DNA of 64,000 bases, from the NCBI GenBank assembly GCA_027483945.1, contig JAIXTM010000007.1:62001-126000 (forward strand). Reading direction: 5' to 3'. Shown here one piece after another: positions 20,755 to 30,963 of the stretch. Position 1 is the first letter of the stretch. Each line of letters opens with the position of its first letter. A program made the position numbers and the translations under genes. This DNA is from Hyphomicrobiales bacterium (GTDB lineage Bacteria > Pseudomonadota > Alphaproteobacteria > Rhizobiales > Beijerinckiaceae). The notes beneath the pieces were generated by a model. It was not told the origin of the DNA and searched no databases. It saw nothing but the letters and a program-made list of their open reading frames with translations.

Positions 20755-22218
20755 CTATTCCTGCAGCATCCGCTTCAGGAGCTCGATTTCCTCGGCCAAA
20801 GCCGCGTCGGCCGTCAGGTTCGTCTCGATCTTGCGCACCGCGTGCAGCACGGTCGTGTGGTCGCGCCCGCCGAAGCGGCGCCCGATTTCGGGCAGCGAGC
20901 GCAGGGTCAGCGCCTTTGAGAGATACATCGCGATCTGGCGCGGTCTCACCACGGCGGCGGTCCGCCGCTCGGAGAGGATGTCCGCCCGCGAGACGTTGTA
21001 GCGGGAGGCGACCAGTTTCTGGATGTCCTCGATCTTGACCCGCTTGGGCTCGCGGTTGCGGACCAGGTCGCGGATGGCGACCTCGGCCGTTTCCAGCGTC
21101 ACGGCCGTGCCCGACAGGGTGGCGTGGGCCAGGAGGCGGTTCACGGCGCCGTCGAGGTCGCGGCCATTCGTGGCGATCGCCTTGGCGATGTAGGATACGA
21201 CCGCCTCGCCGACATGGAACGAGGGATGGGCCGCCCTCACCGCGTTGACGCGGGCGGAGAGGATGCGGGCGCGCAGGTCCTCGTCGAGCGAAGCCATCTC
21301 CACCACGAGGCCGCCGGCAAGCCGGGAGCGCACGCGCTCGTCCAGGTTCTCCAGCTCCGCCGGTGGGCGGTCGGCCGCGACGATGATCTGCTTGCCGGCA
21401 TCGACCAGCGCGTTGATCGTGTGGCCGAATTCCTGCTGGATCTGCTTGCCCTGCAGGAACTGCACGTCGTCGATGATGAGAAGGTCGATCCCGCGCAGGC
21501 GCTCCTTGAACGCCAGCGCGGTCTGCGCCTTCAGCGCCGCGACGAAGCCGTACATGAATCGGTCGGCGGTGAGATATATGACGCGGCGGCGCTCGCCGCG
21601 CGCGGCATTGCCGATGGCCTGGAGGAGATGCGTCTTGCCGAGCCCGACGCCCGCATGGATGTAGAGCGGGTTATAGAGCGGCGCGCCCTCCGCATGGCGG
21701 GAGACCCGCTCGCCGGCGGCATGCGCCAGCGCGTTCGAGCGGCCCACCAGGAAACTGTCGAAGGTCAGGCGCGGATCGAGCGGGTTGCCGGACAGGTCGC
21801 CGCCCTCGTCGCGCCGCTGCGGCTGCGCCTGGTCCGCATCGCGCCCGACGGGAGCGGCATGGCCGTTGGCGGCGCTCCCCGGCGCCTTGCGCTCGCACGG
21901 CGCCTCGCGCAGGACCGCGCTACGGACGCTGATGGCAATCTGCTGGACGCCATCATGCTCGGTCCGGAACAGCGACAGCACGCGGTCGGCGTAATGCGCC
22001 TCGATCCAGCTCTTGAGGAAGCGCGTCGGAACGGTCAGGCGGGCCACCCCCTCGGCCACGCCCTGCAGCTCCAGCCGGCCGAACCAGCTCGAATAGACGT
22101 CCTCGCCGAACTCCACCCGGAGCCTGCGCTTGATGCGGGTCCAGGCCTCCGGCGTGTTGCCGGATCCCTCGGCCTGTCTGTCGGTCATGTCCATACCTGC
22201 GGTTTCAGAAGACAGCAT
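20755..22218 (-). CDS. dnaA: Chromosomal replication initiator DnaA
   Basis: AAA+ initiator that binds DnaA boxes and melts oriC. Domain I starts at [20 protein letters not shown]; a short linker (domain II) is followed by the AAA+ core from [18 protein letters not shown] with Walker [15 protein letters not shown] and Walker [15 protein letters not shown]. Domain IV has the DnaA signature [16 protein letters not shown]. From the ATG at 22218 the protein has 487 residues, and GGGGGGAAC precedes that codon; ATGs at 22251 and 22188 are alternatives. Upstream is the long gap before rpsT; downstream dnaN and recF follow. The domain II linker is of moderate length for the group. Confidence 0.96.
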   Translation of the reverse strand: MLSSETAGMDMTDRQAEGSGNTPEAWTRIKRRLRVEFGEDVYSSWFGRLELQGVAEGVARLTVPTRFLKSWIEAHYADRVLSLFRTEHDGVQQIAISVRSAVLREAPCERKAPGSAANGHAAPVGRDADQAQPQRRDEGGDLSGNPLDPRLTFDSFLVGRSNALAHAAGERVSRHAEGAPLYNPLYIHAGVGLGKTHLLQAIGNAARGERRRVIYLTADRFMYGFVAALKAQTALAFKERLRGIDLLIIDDVQFLQGKQIQQEFGHTINALVDAGKQIIVAADRPPAELENLDERVRSRLAGGLVVEMASLDEDLRARILSARVNAVRAAHPSFHVGEAVVSYIAKAIATNGRDLDGAVNRLLAHATLSGTAVTLETAEVAIRDLVRNREPKRVKIEDIQKLVASRYNVSRADILSERRTAAVVRPRQIAMYLSKALTLRSLPEIGRRFGGRDHTTVLHAVRKIETNLTADAALAEEIELLKRMLQE

Positions 22219-22998
22219 TGTGTTCCCCCCGTGTCGCGTCGAACCGCGCACGTCTTCGTCGGCCTGCCTTGCCCGGCAGGGCCTGGTTGTTCGACCTAAC
22301 GATCGGGTTACGAGGAGCCGGTCCGGCCAAGCATGTGCGCCCGACCGGTTGCCCTCAAGCCAGCAAAAAACAGCTATTCTTGTACCGGGTCAGGGAAAAG
22401 GCCGAGGAATGGCCGTAGTGCCAGCTGCACGACTGTCTAGAAAACGATATGATCGTGCAGACAACACTTACCCCTCCCCGAAATTGAGGTTTTTTGACTT
22501 CAGTTTGTCTGAAGAGCTTCGAGGCGGTGGCCCCGAGACGTTTTGACCTTACCCAGCGCCTGCGGTCCGTGCAACGAGAGTCTGCATTTTGATTCGCCTT
22601 GGCACACGGGTGCCGCCAGCACATCGCCTTCGCGGTCGCATCAAGTCGCTGGAGATTTTAACACTTTTTTTACAGCGCCGGCCGGCCTCGCCAATCGTTT
22701 CGCAAGCGGAATCAATCTGGGCCTGTGGGGCGCCCCCGCCGCTGCTTCCGAGGAATAGCGCAGCCGCAAATCGCTTAGCCGCTAAAGAATTGAAAGATAT
22801 AAGCAAATTTTGCGCGCTGCTTTCCCCTTGGCAGGCCTGTTTGGCGATCTGAGGGCAGCTCTTGAGTCAAGGCGAAAAAAGGCCGAATTGTGCAAAAGGT
22901 TAACGAAGCGGGCGCCTGCGGCGGCCGCGCCACGGCGGTCTCCGGAACGAAAAAGGCCCGGCTCAAGCCGGGCCTTTCGAAGGGCGGAGAAGACGGGA
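22219..22998. other. 780-bp intergenic region between rpsT and dnaA
   Basis: The only long non-coding stretch in the window. It contains the rpsT terminator at its right end, locally AT-rich tracts around 22460-22510 and 22650-22680, a small hairpin CTTCAG-TTTGT-CTGAAG at 22498-22514 and four scattered GANTC sites. I see no TTATCCACA-type DnaA box on either strand and no open frame with coding character. It must carry the dnaA promoter and probably its control sites. An origin cannot be ruled out but the sequence does not argue for one. Confidence 0.6.
22952..22977 (-). terminator. Intrinsic terminator of rpsT
   Basis: AAAGGCCCGGC - TCAA - GCCGGGCCTTT, a perfect 11-bp stem with a 4-base loop, 22 bp after the rpsT stop. 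In the direction of rpsT transcription the stem is followed by a short T run (CCTTTTTCG), the classical rho-independent form. Confidence 0.92.
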
Positions 22999-23265
22999 TC
23001 AGGCCGAGATCGACTTCACCCGGGCCGCGAGGCGCGAGACCTTGCGCGAGGCGGTATTCTTATGGACGACGCCCTTCTGCGCGGCGCGCATGAGCTCCGG
23101 CTCGGCGGCCTTCAGCGCGGCGGTCGCGGCAGCCTGATCGCCCGTGGCGATGGCCTCCTCCACCTTGCGAAGATAGGTGCGCACCCGGCTCTTGCGGTTG
23201 CGGTTGACGGCCGCGCGGCGCGCGATCTTGCGGGTCGCCTTCTTGGCCGAGGTGGTATTCGCCAT
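22999..23265 (-). CDS. rpsT: 30S ribosomal protein S20
   Basis: Binds 16S rRNA in the body of the small subunit. The 88-residue product is Lys/Arg/Ala-rich and helical, starting [18 protein letters not shown] with the S20 core [12 protein letters not shown] and [17 protein letters not shown] start at the ATG at 23265, not at the open extension to 23403, because MANTxSAKK is the universal start. A consensus promoter lies 110-138 bp upstream and a clear intrinsic terminator follows, so it is a single-gene transcript ahead of dnaA. Confidence 0.97.
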   Translation of the reverse strand: MANTTSAKKATRKIARRAAVNRNRKSRVRTYLRKVEEAIATGDQAAATAALKAAEPELMRAAQKGVVHKNTASRKVSRLAARVKSISA

Positions 23266-23374
23266 AGGTGCCTCATGTCGCCGGACGGCTCGGCGGCTCA
23301 TGCGGCCGCACCCGAACAGCTTCGATGGATGAAAAACGTGTCCGGAGACGCGGGCGCCGCCAGACTTCGGCGGG

Positions 23375-23403
23375 CTTATAGTCTCGCAGCCGCGAAGCGT
23401 CAA
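23375..23403 (-). promoter_or_regulatory. Sigma-70-type promoter of rpsT
   Basis: On the minus strand, TTGACG (23403-23398), a 17-bp spacer and TATAAG (23380-23375), close to consensus in both hexamers and spacing. The discriminator is GC-rich (CCCGCC), as expected for a growth-rate- and ppGpp-sensitive ribosomal-protein promoter. It leaves a 5' leader of about 105 nt before rpsT. Confidence 0.8.
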
Positions 23404-23428
23404 TGCAGGACTTGACCGGCGGCGGTGC

Positions 23429-24226
23429 CTATCCGCCGATCCATACCCGCACGGGATGGGCCGGGTCGGCGAGGAGCCGGATTGCCACGGCGACGCAGAC
23501 CAGCACGATGAGCGGCCGGATCAGTCTGGCTCCGTGGCGCACGGCGAGCCGGGCGCCCACCTGGGCTCCGACGAGGGCGCAGGCGCCCATCATCAGTCCC
23601 ACCGGCCACAGGACCTGGCCGGCCGCGGCGAACAGGGCGAGGCTCCCCGCATTGCTGGCGAAATTGACGAGCTTGGTATGGGCGGTGGCCTTCACCGCCG
23701 AGAAGCCGAGCAGCGTGACGAAGCCGAGCGTGTAGAAGGAGCCGGCGCCCGGCCCGAACAGCCCGTCATAGAAGCCGACCGCCAGCACCACGGTGAGCGC
23801 GAACAGGACGTGCGACAGCCGCGCCTTCGCGTCGGCATCCGTCACCTTCCGGGACCGGGCGAAATAGAGCGCCATGGCGATCAGCAGGACCGGCATGGCG
23901 ACCTTGAGCGCTGCCAGAGGCACCAGATTGACCGCCAGCGCCCCGAGCACCGAGCCGATCGCCGCGATCGCGGCCATGGGCGCCGCGCTGCGCCAGTCGA
24001 TCATGCGCGCCCGGGCGAAGGCGAGGGTGGCCGAGCCGGCGCCGAAGACCCCCTGCGCCTTGTTCGTCGCAACTGCCGCCACCGGGTCGAGCCCTGCCAG
24101 GAGCAGGGCAGGCACCGTGATGAGGCCGCCACCGCCCGCGATGGCGTCGACGAAGCCGGCCGCCAGCGCCGCGCCGCATAGAAGCGCGACGATCTCCCAT
24201 TCCAGTCCCGACACGATGTCCCCCAA
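23429..24226 (-). CDS. TSUP-family (TauE/SafE) membrane transporter
   Basis: Inner-membrane permease of the sulfite exporter TauE/SafE family, 265 residues with seven to eight helices and an internal repeat. The two family motifs appear as [20 protein letters not shown] in the first half and [20 protein letters not shown] in the second. The frame begins with TTG at 24226; GTG at 24214 (VSGLEWE) is an alternative and no ATG is available before the first helix. It lies 43 bp after the enoyl-CoA hydratase gene on the same strand. Substrate (sulfite, sulfoacetate or another organic anion) cannot be told. Confidence 0.87.
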   Translation of the reverse strand: MGDIVSGLEWEIVALLCGAALAAGFVDAIAGGGGLITVPALLLAGLDPVAAVATNKAQGVFGAGSATLAFARARMIDWRSAAPMAAIAAIGSVLGALAVNLVPLAALKVAMPVLLIAMALYFARSRKVTDADAKARLSHVLFALTVVLAVGFYDGLFGPGAGSFYTLGFVTLLGFSAVKATAHTKLVNFASNAGSLALFAAAGQVLWPVGLMMGACALVGAQVGARLAVRHGARLIRPLIVLVCVAVAIRLLADPAHPVRVWIGG

Positions 24227-24269
24227 GCCGGCGGTGCCGGCTCTCGTGCTTGCCGTCCGGCAAAGCCGG

Positions 24270-25043
24270 CTATTTGTGCTTGAAGTTGGCCTTCCGCTTC
24301 TCGACGAAGGCGCTCATGCCTTCCTTCTGGTCGGCGATGGCGAACATCGCATGGAAAACGCGGCGCTCGAAGCGGATGCCTTCCGCCAGCGTCGTCTCGT
24401 AGGCGCGGTTGACGCTCTCCTTGGTCATCATCGCGATGGGGAGCGACATGGAGGCGATGGTCTCGGCGGTCTTCAGCGCCTCGGCGAGGAGGTCCGCCGC
24501 CGGGACGACCCGTGAGACGAGGCCGGAGCGCTCCGCCTCCGCGGCATCCATCATCCGTCCGGTCAGGCACAGCTCCATGGCCTTGGCCTTGCCGACGATC
24601 CGCGTCAGGCGCTGCGTGCCGCCCGCGCCCGGCATGACGCCGAGCTTGATCTCGGGCTGGCCGAACTTGGCATTGTCCGCGGCCAGGATGATGTCGCACA
24701 TCATCGCAAGCTCGCAGCCGCCGCCGAGGGCGAAGCCGGCCACCGCCGCGATGATCGGCTTGCGCCGTGCCGCCACGCGGTCCCAGGACGTGATGAAATC
24801 GTCCAGGTAGGTGCCGGGATATTTCTTGCGGTTCATCTCCTTGATGTCCGCGCCGGCCGCGAAGGCCTTCTCGGACCCCGTGATGACGACGCAGCCGATC
24901 TCCCGGACCTTCTCGAACCCGTCGAGGGCCTTGTTGACCTCGGCGACCAGCTTGGAGTTCAGCGCGTTCAGCGCCTGCGGGCGGTTGAGGGTGATGAGGC
25001 CGACCCGGCCGCGCGTCTCGACGAGGATGGTTTCGTAGGCCAT
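24270..25043 (-). CDS. Enoyl-CoA hydratase
   Basis: Hydrates trans-2-enoyl-CoA in fatty-acid and amino-acid breakdown. The 257-residue crotonase-fold protein shows the oxyanion-hole segment [11 protein letters not shown], the second glycine motif [14 protein letters not shown], and both catalytic acids in [20 protein letters not shown]. Start at [12 protein letters not shown] (25043), preceded by GGAGAC; the extension to 25079 is not used. The gene regularly sits between mutM and rpsT in Hyphomicrobiales, as here, with 88 bp to mutM. Confidence 0.94.
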   Translation of the reverse strand: MAYETILVETRGRVGLITLNRPQALNALNSKLVAEVNKALDGFEKVREIGCVVITGSEKAFAAGADIKEMNRKKYPGTYLDDFITSWDRVAARRKPIIAAVAGFALGGGCELAMMCDIILAADNAKFGQPEIKLGVMPGAGGTQRLTRIVGKAKAMELCLTGRMMDAAEAERSGLVSRVVPAADLLAEALKTAETIASMSLPIAMMTKESVNRAYETTLAEGIRFERRVFHAMFAIADQKEGMSAFVEKRKANFKHK

Positions 25044-25131
25044 GGTCCGGGTCTCCCTGACATATCCGATTTTCCTCACGGCTAACCGAGCGGCAGGCGT
25101 GCGTCCATGCGGTTTCGCGCAAATGACCGTG

Positions 25132-26043
25132 TCAGCGCGCGCCGCGACGCCTGGCCCGGACGCCTTGGCAGGTCGGACAATAGAAGGTGGAGCGTCCCGA
25201 TTGCACGAGCCGCGTCACGGTATCGGCGCAGCCCTCCGTGGCGCAGGGCTCGCCCTCCCGGTCATAAACGCGGAACCGATGCTGGAAATAGCCGAGCGAC
25301 CCGTCGGCCTGGGCGAAATCGCGCAGGGTCGAACCGCCAGCCTCCACGGCCTCGGCCAGCACGTCCCGAATGGTCGCGGCCAACAGGTCCGCCTGGGGCG
25401 TCGCCCGCCCGCCCGGGCCGACAATCGAGCCCGCCGGCGCGGTCGGCGACAGGCGCGCGCGGAACAGAGCCTCGCACACATATATATTGCCGAGGCCCGC
25501 CACGAGCGTCTGGTCGAGCAGCGCCGCCTTCAGCGGGGCGGCCTTGCCGTCGAAGAGCCTGGCAAGCAGGGCGCCCGACAATTCGTTGCCCAGCGGTTCG
25601 ACGCCGACCGCCTTCATGTGCCGGCTCGTCGCCAGTTCCGCCCGCGGCACCAGGTCCATGAAGCCGAAGCGGCGCGCGTCGTTGTAGGTGACGGTCGCCC
25701 CGCCCTCCATCGTGAAGATGACGTGGTCGTGCTTGGCGCTGCCGCCGGCCTCGATATGGAACTCGCCGGGCGCGAAGGCCGGGCCTGTGCCTTCGCGGAT
25801 GAGGAAGCGCCCCGACATGCCCAGATGCATGAGCAGGACCTCGCCCGAGGACAGGTCCGCCAGAAGATATTTGGCGCGGCGTCCGAGCGCGGTGATCCGC
25901 TGGCCGACGAGCCGTTCCCGGAAGCGCGGCGGCAGGGGAAAGCGCAGGTCGGGGCGGTTGAGCGTCACCTGCGTGATGACGCGCCCGGCCATGACCGGCT
26001 CCAGTCCCCGGCGGACCGTCTCGACTTCGGGAAGCTCTGGCAT
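25132..26043 (-). CDS. mutM: Formamidopyrimidine-DNA glycosylase
   Basis: Bifunctional base-excision repair glycosylase/AP lyase for 8-oxoguanine. It begins [14 protein letters not shown], where Pro2 and Glu3 are catalytic; the H2TH helix is in [20 protein letters not shown] and the zinc finger is C-terminal ([13 protein letters not shown] ... [10 protein letters not shown]), with four cysteines present. 303 residues, slightly long because of an extended loop near residue 220. The frame is open far upstream to 27099, but the family start at 26043 is unmistakable. Divergent from ubiE. Confidence 0.97.
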   Translation of the reverse strand: MPELPEVETVRRGLEPVMAGRVITQVTLNRPDLRFPLPPRFRERLVGQRITALGRRAKYLLADLSSGEVLLMHLGMSGRFLIREGTGPAFAPGEFHIEAGGSAKHDHVIFTMEGGATVTYNDARRFGFMDLVPRAELATSRHMKAVGVEPLGNELSGALLARLFDGKAAPLKAALLDQTLVAGLGNIYVCEALFRARLSPTAPAGSIVGPGGRATPQADLLAATIRDVLAEAVEAGGSTLRDFAQADGSLGYFQHRFRVYDREGEPCATEGCADTVTRLVQSGRSTFYCPTCQGVRARRRGAR

Positions 26044-26151
26044 GGCGGGCCTTGCGGGCGGGGTGATGCGGCGAAATCCGGCAGGGGCCGGAGATAGCAA
26101 CTCGTCCGTCCAGGCGCTATGGTCCGCCCCGATTTGCCGCAGGACAGGCGC

Positions 26152-26910
26152 ATGGCGACCGGCGACACCACCCATTTCGGCTTCGAAAGCGTCCGGACCG
26201 ACGAGAAGCAGGCCCGCGTCAACGACGTGTTCCATGCCGTGGCGCGCCGCTACGACCTGATGAACGACCTGATGTCCGCCGGCCTGCACCGGGCCTGGAA
26301 GGGCGACATGATCGCGGCCCTGCGGGTGCCGGCCGATCGCCCGTTCCGGCATCTGGACGTTGCCGGCGGCACCGGCGACGTCGCTTTTCGCGTGCTGGAT
26401 GCGGGGGGCGATGCGACCCGCGTCACGGTCCTCGACATCAATCCGGACATGCTGGCGGTCGGCCGCGAGCGGGCCGAGGAGCGTTATGGCGCCGATCCAC
26501 GGCTCGATTTCGTGGAGGGCAACGCCGAGGCCCTGCCGTTTCCCGACGGGACCTTCGACGCCTATACGATCGCTTTCGGCATCCGGAACGTTCCACGGAT
26601 AGAGGTGGCCATTGCGGAAGCGTTCCGCGTGCTCAAGCGCGGCGGGCGGTTCCTGTGCCTGGAATTCTCGCGCGTCGACGTGCCGGTCCTGGACCGGCTC
26701 TACGACCTCTACTCGTTCAACGTGATCCCGCGCATGGGCCAGGCGGTCACCGGCGACGGCGAGCCCTATCGCTATCTCGTGGAATCGATCCGCCGCTTCC
26801 CGCCGCCGGGCGTGTTCACCGACATGATCGGGCAGGCCGGGTTCCGCCGCGTGACGCACCGGTCGATGACCGGCGGCGTCGTCGCGCTCCATTCGGGCTG
26901 GAAGCTCTGA
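26152..26910 (+). CDS. ubiE: Ubiquinone/menaquinone biosynthesis C-methyltransferase UbiE
   Basis: SAM-dependent methyltransferase for the C-methylation step of ubiquinone synthesis. From [14 protein letters not shown] (26152) the 252-residue protein shows the UbiE blocks [20 protein letters not shown], the SAM motif [34 protein letters not shown] with RNVPRIE, and the C-terminal [12 protein letters not shown]. It ends 1 bp before ubiB, so the two are translationally linked; both act in quinone synthesis at the inner membrane. The upstream ATG at 26119 is less likely. Confidence 0.96.
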   Translation: MATGDTTHFGFESVRTDEKQARVNDVFHAVARRYDLMNDLMSAGLHRAWKGDMIAALRVPADRPFRHLDVAGGTGDVAFRVLDAGGDATRVTVLDINPDMLAVGRERAEERYGADPRLDFVEGNAEALPFPDGTFDAYTIAFGIRNVPRIEVAIAEAFRVLKRGGRFLCLEFSRVDVPVLDRLYDLYSFNVIPRMGQAVTGDGEPYRYLVESIRRFPPPGVFTDMIGQAGFRRVTHRSMTGGVVALHSGWKL

Positions 26911-26911
26911 C

Positions 26912-28477
26912 GTGATCGCCTCCCTCGGCCACCTCGCGCGCCTGATGCGCGCCGGCTTCGTGCTGGCGCGGGAGGGGGCGCTCGGCCTCGCCGATCCTTC
27001 GATCCTTCCGCCGGCGATGAAGCTGCCCGTCAGGCTGGGTCGCCTCGTGGAGCGGCGCGGCCAGGCGGGCACGCAGGGCGCGCGCCTCGCGGCGGCCATG
27101 ACCCGGCTCGGGCCGTCCTACGTGAAGATGGGCCAGTTCCTGGCGACCCGCCCCGATATCGTCGGGCTGGCGGTCGCGCGGGACCTGGAGGCGCTGCAGG
27201 ACCGCGTTCCCGCCCTGCCGCGCGCCGTGGCCGTCGCGCAGATCGAGGAATCGCTCGGGGGGCCGCTGGAGCGATTCTTCACCGAATTTGGCGACGCGGT
27301 CGCCGCCGCCTCGATCGCGCAGGTGCACCGGGCGACGACCATCGACGGGCGCATCGTCGCCGTGAAGGTGCTGCGCCCCAACGTGCGGACCACCTTCGCG
27401 CGGGACCTCAACGCCATGCGCGTCGCGGCGCGCGTCGCCGAGCGGCGCTCGCTGGAGGCGCGGCGCCTGCGCTTCGTGGAGGTGGTGGAGACGCTGGCCC
27501 GCTCCGTCGCGGTGGAGATGGACCTCAGGCTTGAAGCCGCCGCGCTCTCCGAACTCGGCGAGAACACCGCCGGGGACCGGGACTTCCGCGTGCCCAAGCC
27601 CGATTGGGAGTGCACGAGCCGGGACGTCCTCACCACGGAATGGATCGACGCGACGCCGCTGCACGATCTCGCCGCCATCGACGCCGCCGGTCACAACCGC
27701 AGCCGGCTCGCGGCGCTCATCCTCCAGTCCTTCCTGAAGCACGCGATCCGCGACGGCTTCTTCCACGCCGACATGCATCAGGGGAACCTGTTCGTGGATG
27801 CCCGCGGCCGCATCGTCGCGGTCGATTGCGGCATCATGGGCCGTCTGGGCATGAAGGAGCGGCGCTTCCTGGCCGAGATCCTCCTCGGCTTCATCAACCG
27901 GGACTATCGCCGGGTGGCGGAGGTTCATTTCGAGGCCGGCTACGTGCCCGCCCACCACAATGTTGCGGACTTCGCCTCCGCGCTGCGGGCCGTGGGCGAG
28001 CCGATCCACGACCGGCGTGCCGACCAGATCTCCATGGCCAAGCTCCTGTCGCTGCTCTTCGAGATCACCGGGCTCTTCGACATGAAGACCCGCACCGAGC
28101 TCGTCATGCTGCAGAAGACGATGGTCGTCGTGGAGGGCGTCGCCCGCACGCTCGACCCGCATCTCGACATCTGGAAGACCTCCGAGCCGGTCGTGCGCGA
28201 CTGGATCGTGCGCAATCTCGGCCCGCAGGGGCGGATCGAGGATGTCGGGCGCGGCCTCGCGGCGCTGGCCAACCGCGCCGGGCAGCTTCCCGAATTCCTG
28301 GACCGCGTCGAGCGCGCGGTGGAGGACATGGAGCGCGTGGCCGAGACCGGCATGCGCCTGTCGCCGGCCAGCGTGGAGGCGATCGGCCGCGCCGAGGCCC
28401 GCGGCAATCGCTGGGGAACGGCGGCCCTGTGGGTGATCGCGGGGCTCCTGGCGGTCATCGCGGTGCGCCTGTTCTGA
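26912..28477 (+). CDS. ubiB: Ubiquinone biosynthesis accessory kinase-like protein UbiB
   Basis: Atypical ABC1/ADCK-family kinase-like ATPase required for ubiquinone synthesis. GTG start immediately after the ubiE stop; 521 residues. Family features: the KxGQ motif [15 protein letters not shown], the Ala-rich nucleotide loop [11 protein letters not shown] with the invariant lysine in [23 protein letters not shown], the catalytic block [14 protein letters not shown] and [10 protein letters not shown]. Two C-terminal membrane helices end the protein ([16 protein letters not shown]), typical of proteobacterial UbiB. hrpB follows after 5 bp. Confidence 0.95.
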   Translation: MIASLGHLARLMRAGFVLAREGALGLADPSILPPAMKLPVRLGRLVERRGQAGTQGARLAAAMTRLGPSYVKMGQFLATRPDIVGLAVARDLEALQDRVPALPRAVAVAQIEESLGGPLERFFTEFGDAVAAASIAQVHRATTIDGRIVAVKVLRPNVRTTFARDLNAMRVAARVAERRSLEARRLRFVEVVETLARSVAVEMDLRLEAAALSELGENTAGDRDFRVPKPDWECTSRDVLTTEWIDATPLHDLAAIDAAGHNRSRLAALILQSFLKHAIRDGFFHADMHQGNLFVDARGRIVAVDCGIMGRLGMKERRFLAEILLGFINRDYRRVAEVHFEAGYVPAHHNVADFASALRAVGEPIHDRRADQISMAKLLSLLFEITGLFDMKTRTELVMLQKTMVVVEGVARTLDPHLDIWKTSEPVVRDWIVRNLGPQGRIEDVGRGLAALANRAGQLPEFLDRVERAVEDMERVAETGMRLSPASVEAIGRAEARGNRWGTAALWVIAGLLAVIAVRLF

Positions 28478-28482
28478 CAGGC

Positions 28483-30960
28483 ATGGCGGTCACGTACGCC
28501 TTCGCCGATCCGCTGCCCATCGACGCTGTCCTGGGCGATCTCAGGGCCGCCCTGAAGGACCGGGCCAACGCCGTGCTCGTCGCCCCGCCGGGCGCCGGCA
28601 AGACGACCCGGGTGCCGCTCGTCCTGCTGGGCGAGTCCTGGGCGGATGGGCGGAAGCTCATCGTGCTCGAGCCACGGCGACTGGCGGCCCGCGCCGCCGC
28701 CGCGCGCATGGCGGCGACGCTCGGCGAGCCGGTCGGGGCGACCGTCGGCCTCAGGGTGCGCCTCGGGTCGAAGATCGGTCCGAAGACGCGGATCGAGGTC
28801 GTCACCGAAGGCGTCTTTGCCCGGATGATCCTCGACGATCCCGAACTGACGGGCGTCGCCGGTGTTCTCTTCGACGAGTTCCACGAGCGGTCCCTCGACG
28901 CCGATCTCGGCCTCGCGCTGGCGCTGGATGCGCAGGCCGGTCTTCGCGAGGACCTGCGCATCCTGGCCATGTCCGCGACGCTCGACGGCGCGCGCGTGTC
29001 GGCCCTGATGGGCGATTGCCCCGTCATCCGCTCTGAGGGCCGCGCCTATCCGGTCGAAACCCGCCATCTGCCGCGCCGGCCGGACCGTCGCATCGAGGAC
29101 GAGGTCGCGGACGCGGTGATGAAGGCCGTTACCGAGGAGGCCGGCTCCATCCTCGTCTTCCTGCCGGGGCAGGGCGAGATCCGCCGCGTCGAGGAGAGGC
29201 TGCGCGAACGCCTGCGCGACCCGTCCGTCGACATCGCGCCCCTTTATGGCGCGATGGAGCGCGGCGAGCAGGATCGTGCCGTCAGCCCCGCGCCGGCGGG
29301 GCGGCGCAAGATCGTGCTCGCGACCTCCATCGCCGAAACCTCGCTCACCATCGAGGGCGTGCGGGTGGTCGTGGATTCCGGCCTCGCCCGCGTGCCGCGC
29401 TACGAGCCCGATATCGGGCTGACACGCCTGGAGACGGTCCGCGTCTCCCGCGCCTCCGCCGACCAGCGGCGCGGCCGCGCCGGACGAACGGAACCCGGGA
29501 TCTGCTACCGGCTCTGGGACGAGGCGGGAACGGGCGCGCTCAAGCCCTTCGCCGAGCCGGAGATTCTGGCCGCGGATCTCGGCTCGCTCCTCCTCGATTG
29601 CGCCGCCTGGGGCGTCACCGATCCGGCCCGCCTGCCGTTCCTCGATTCCCCGCCTGCGCCCGCCGTCAAGGAGGCTCGCGCGCTGCTCGCATCGCTCGGC
29701 GCATTGGACGGGCAGGGGCGGATCACGCAGGAAGGCCGGCTCCTGCGCCGCCTGCCCTTGCCCCCACGGCTGGCGCGTATGGTCGTGGATGCCGGCCGGA
29801 TCGGCGCGGCCGGGCTCGCGGCCGAGATCGCCGCGATCATCGTCGAGCGCGGGCTCGGCGGCGACGGGACGGACCTCACCGAGCGCATCGAGCGGTTCCG
29901 CCGCGACAGGTCCCGGCGGGCTGAGGACATGCGCCGCATGGCCGGAGGCTGGGCATCGCTCGTGCCGGGCGTGGCGGGCGATTCCCGGATCGCGGAAGCG
30001 GGCCGCATCCTAGCGCTCGGCTTCCCGGACCGCATCGCCAAGGCTCGCGGCAAGCCCGGAGACGTCATCCTCGCCAATGGCCGCGGCGCCTCGCTCGATC
30101 CTGCCGACAGGCTCGCCCGCGAGCCGATGCTGGCGGTGGCCGAGATTGCCGGCGGCGCCGCCAGCGCGCGCATCCTGCTCGCCGCGCCTCTTCCCGTCGC
30201 CGATTTCGAGGCCGTGTTCGGGGACAGGATCGTCACCGCCGACGAGGTGACGTTCGATCGCGCGAGCAGGGCGCTGAAGGCCCGGCGCGTGCGCCGCTAT
30301 GGGGCCCTCGTCCTTGCCGAGGCGCCCCTGCCCGTGGAGCCCGGTCCCGCTTCCGCGAAGGCGCTGGCGGCGGCGGTCGCGTCACTCGGCATCGGCAGCC
30401 TGCCCTGGACGCGCCCGCTCGCCCAGTGGCGGGATCGCGTCCAGTTCCTGCGCCGCGCGGAGGGCGGGCCTTGGCCGGACCTGTCGGACGAGGCCCTGGC
30501 CGGCGGCATCGAGGACTGGCTCGGCCCCTACATCACGGATGTCACGTCGCTGGACCGGATCGATGCCGGGCGGCTGGAAAAGGCCCTGCACGGGCTGCTG
30601 CCCTGGGACCTCGCCCGCCGGCTGGACGGCGAGGCGCCGACCCATTTCGAGGCGCCGACCGGCTCCCGGCTGGTGGTCGATTACACGGCGCCGGAAGGCC
30701 CGTCGGTGGCGGTAAGGGTGCAGGAATTGTTCGGCCTGTCGGCCCACCCGTCGCTCGCGGGCGGCCGCGTGCCGCTGGTCCTGACCCTGCTATCGCCCGC
30801 ACACCGGCCGATCCAGATCACGCGCGACCTGCCGGGTTTCTGGCGCGGCTCCTGGGCCGACGTGAAGAAGGACATGAAGTCCCGCTACCCCAAGCACCCC
30901 TGGCCCGACGACCCGGCCGCTGCGCAGGCGACGACGCGGGCCAAGCCCCGCGGCACGTGA
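28483..30960 (+). CDS. hrpB: ATP-dependent RNA helicase HrpB
   Basis: DEAH-box helicase of unclear cellular role, 825 residues. Motif I APPGAGKTTRVPL, motif II as DEFH (LFDEFHERSLDADLGLAL, typical of HrpB), motif III MSATLDG, motif V VLATSIAETSLTIEGV and motif VI DQRRGRAGRTEPGICYRLW are all present, followed by the HA2/WH region and the HrpB-specific C-terminal domain (ALHGLLPWDLARRLD; THFEAPTGSRL; RPIQITRDLPGFWRGSW; KDMKSRYPKHPWPDDP). Start at the ATG at 28483, 5 bp after ubiB, consistent with co-transcription. Confidence 0.95.
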   Translation: MAVTYAFADPLPIDAVLGDLRAALKDRANAVLVAPPGAGKTTRVPLVLLGESWADGRKLIVLEPRRLAARAAAARMAATLGEPVGATVGLRVRLGSKIGPKTRIEVVTEGVFARMILDDPELTGVAGVLFDEFHERSLDADLGLALALDAQAGLREDLRILAMSATLDGARVSALMGDCPVIRSEGRAYPVETRHLPRRPDRRIEDEVADAVMKAVTEEAGSILVFLPGQGEIRRVEERLRERLRDPSVDIAPLYGAMERGEQDRAVSPAPAGRRKIVLATSIAETSLTIEGVRVVVDSGLARVPRYEPDIGLTRLETVRVSRASADQRRGRAGRTEPGICYRLWDEAGTGALKPFAEPEILAADLGSLLLDCAAWGVTDPARLPFLDSPPAPAVKEARALLASLGALDGQGRITQEGRLLRRLPLPPRLARMVVDAGRIGAAGLAAEIAAIIVERGLGGDGTDLTERIERFRRDRSRRAEDMRRMAGGWASLVPGVAGDSRIAEAGRILALGFPDRIAKARGKPGDVILANGRGASLDPADRLAREPMLAVAEIAGGAASARILLAAPLPVADFEAVFGDRIVTADEVTFDRASRALKARRVRRYGALVLAEAPLPVEPGPASAKALAAAVASLGIGSLPWTRPLAQWRDRVQFLRRAEGGPWPDLSDEALAGGIEDWLGPYITDVTSLDRIDAGRLEKALHGLLPWDLARRLDGEAPTHFEAPTGSRLVVDYTAPEGPSVAVRVQELFGLSAHPSLAGGRVPLVLTLLSPAHRPIQITRDLPGFWRGSWADVKKDMKSRYPKHPWPDDPAAAQATTRAKPRGT

Positions 30961-30963
30961 GGC

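Noticed and set aside
22219-22998. oriC call
   Set aside because: No recognisable cluster of DnaA boxes on either strand; recorded as an intergenic region instead.
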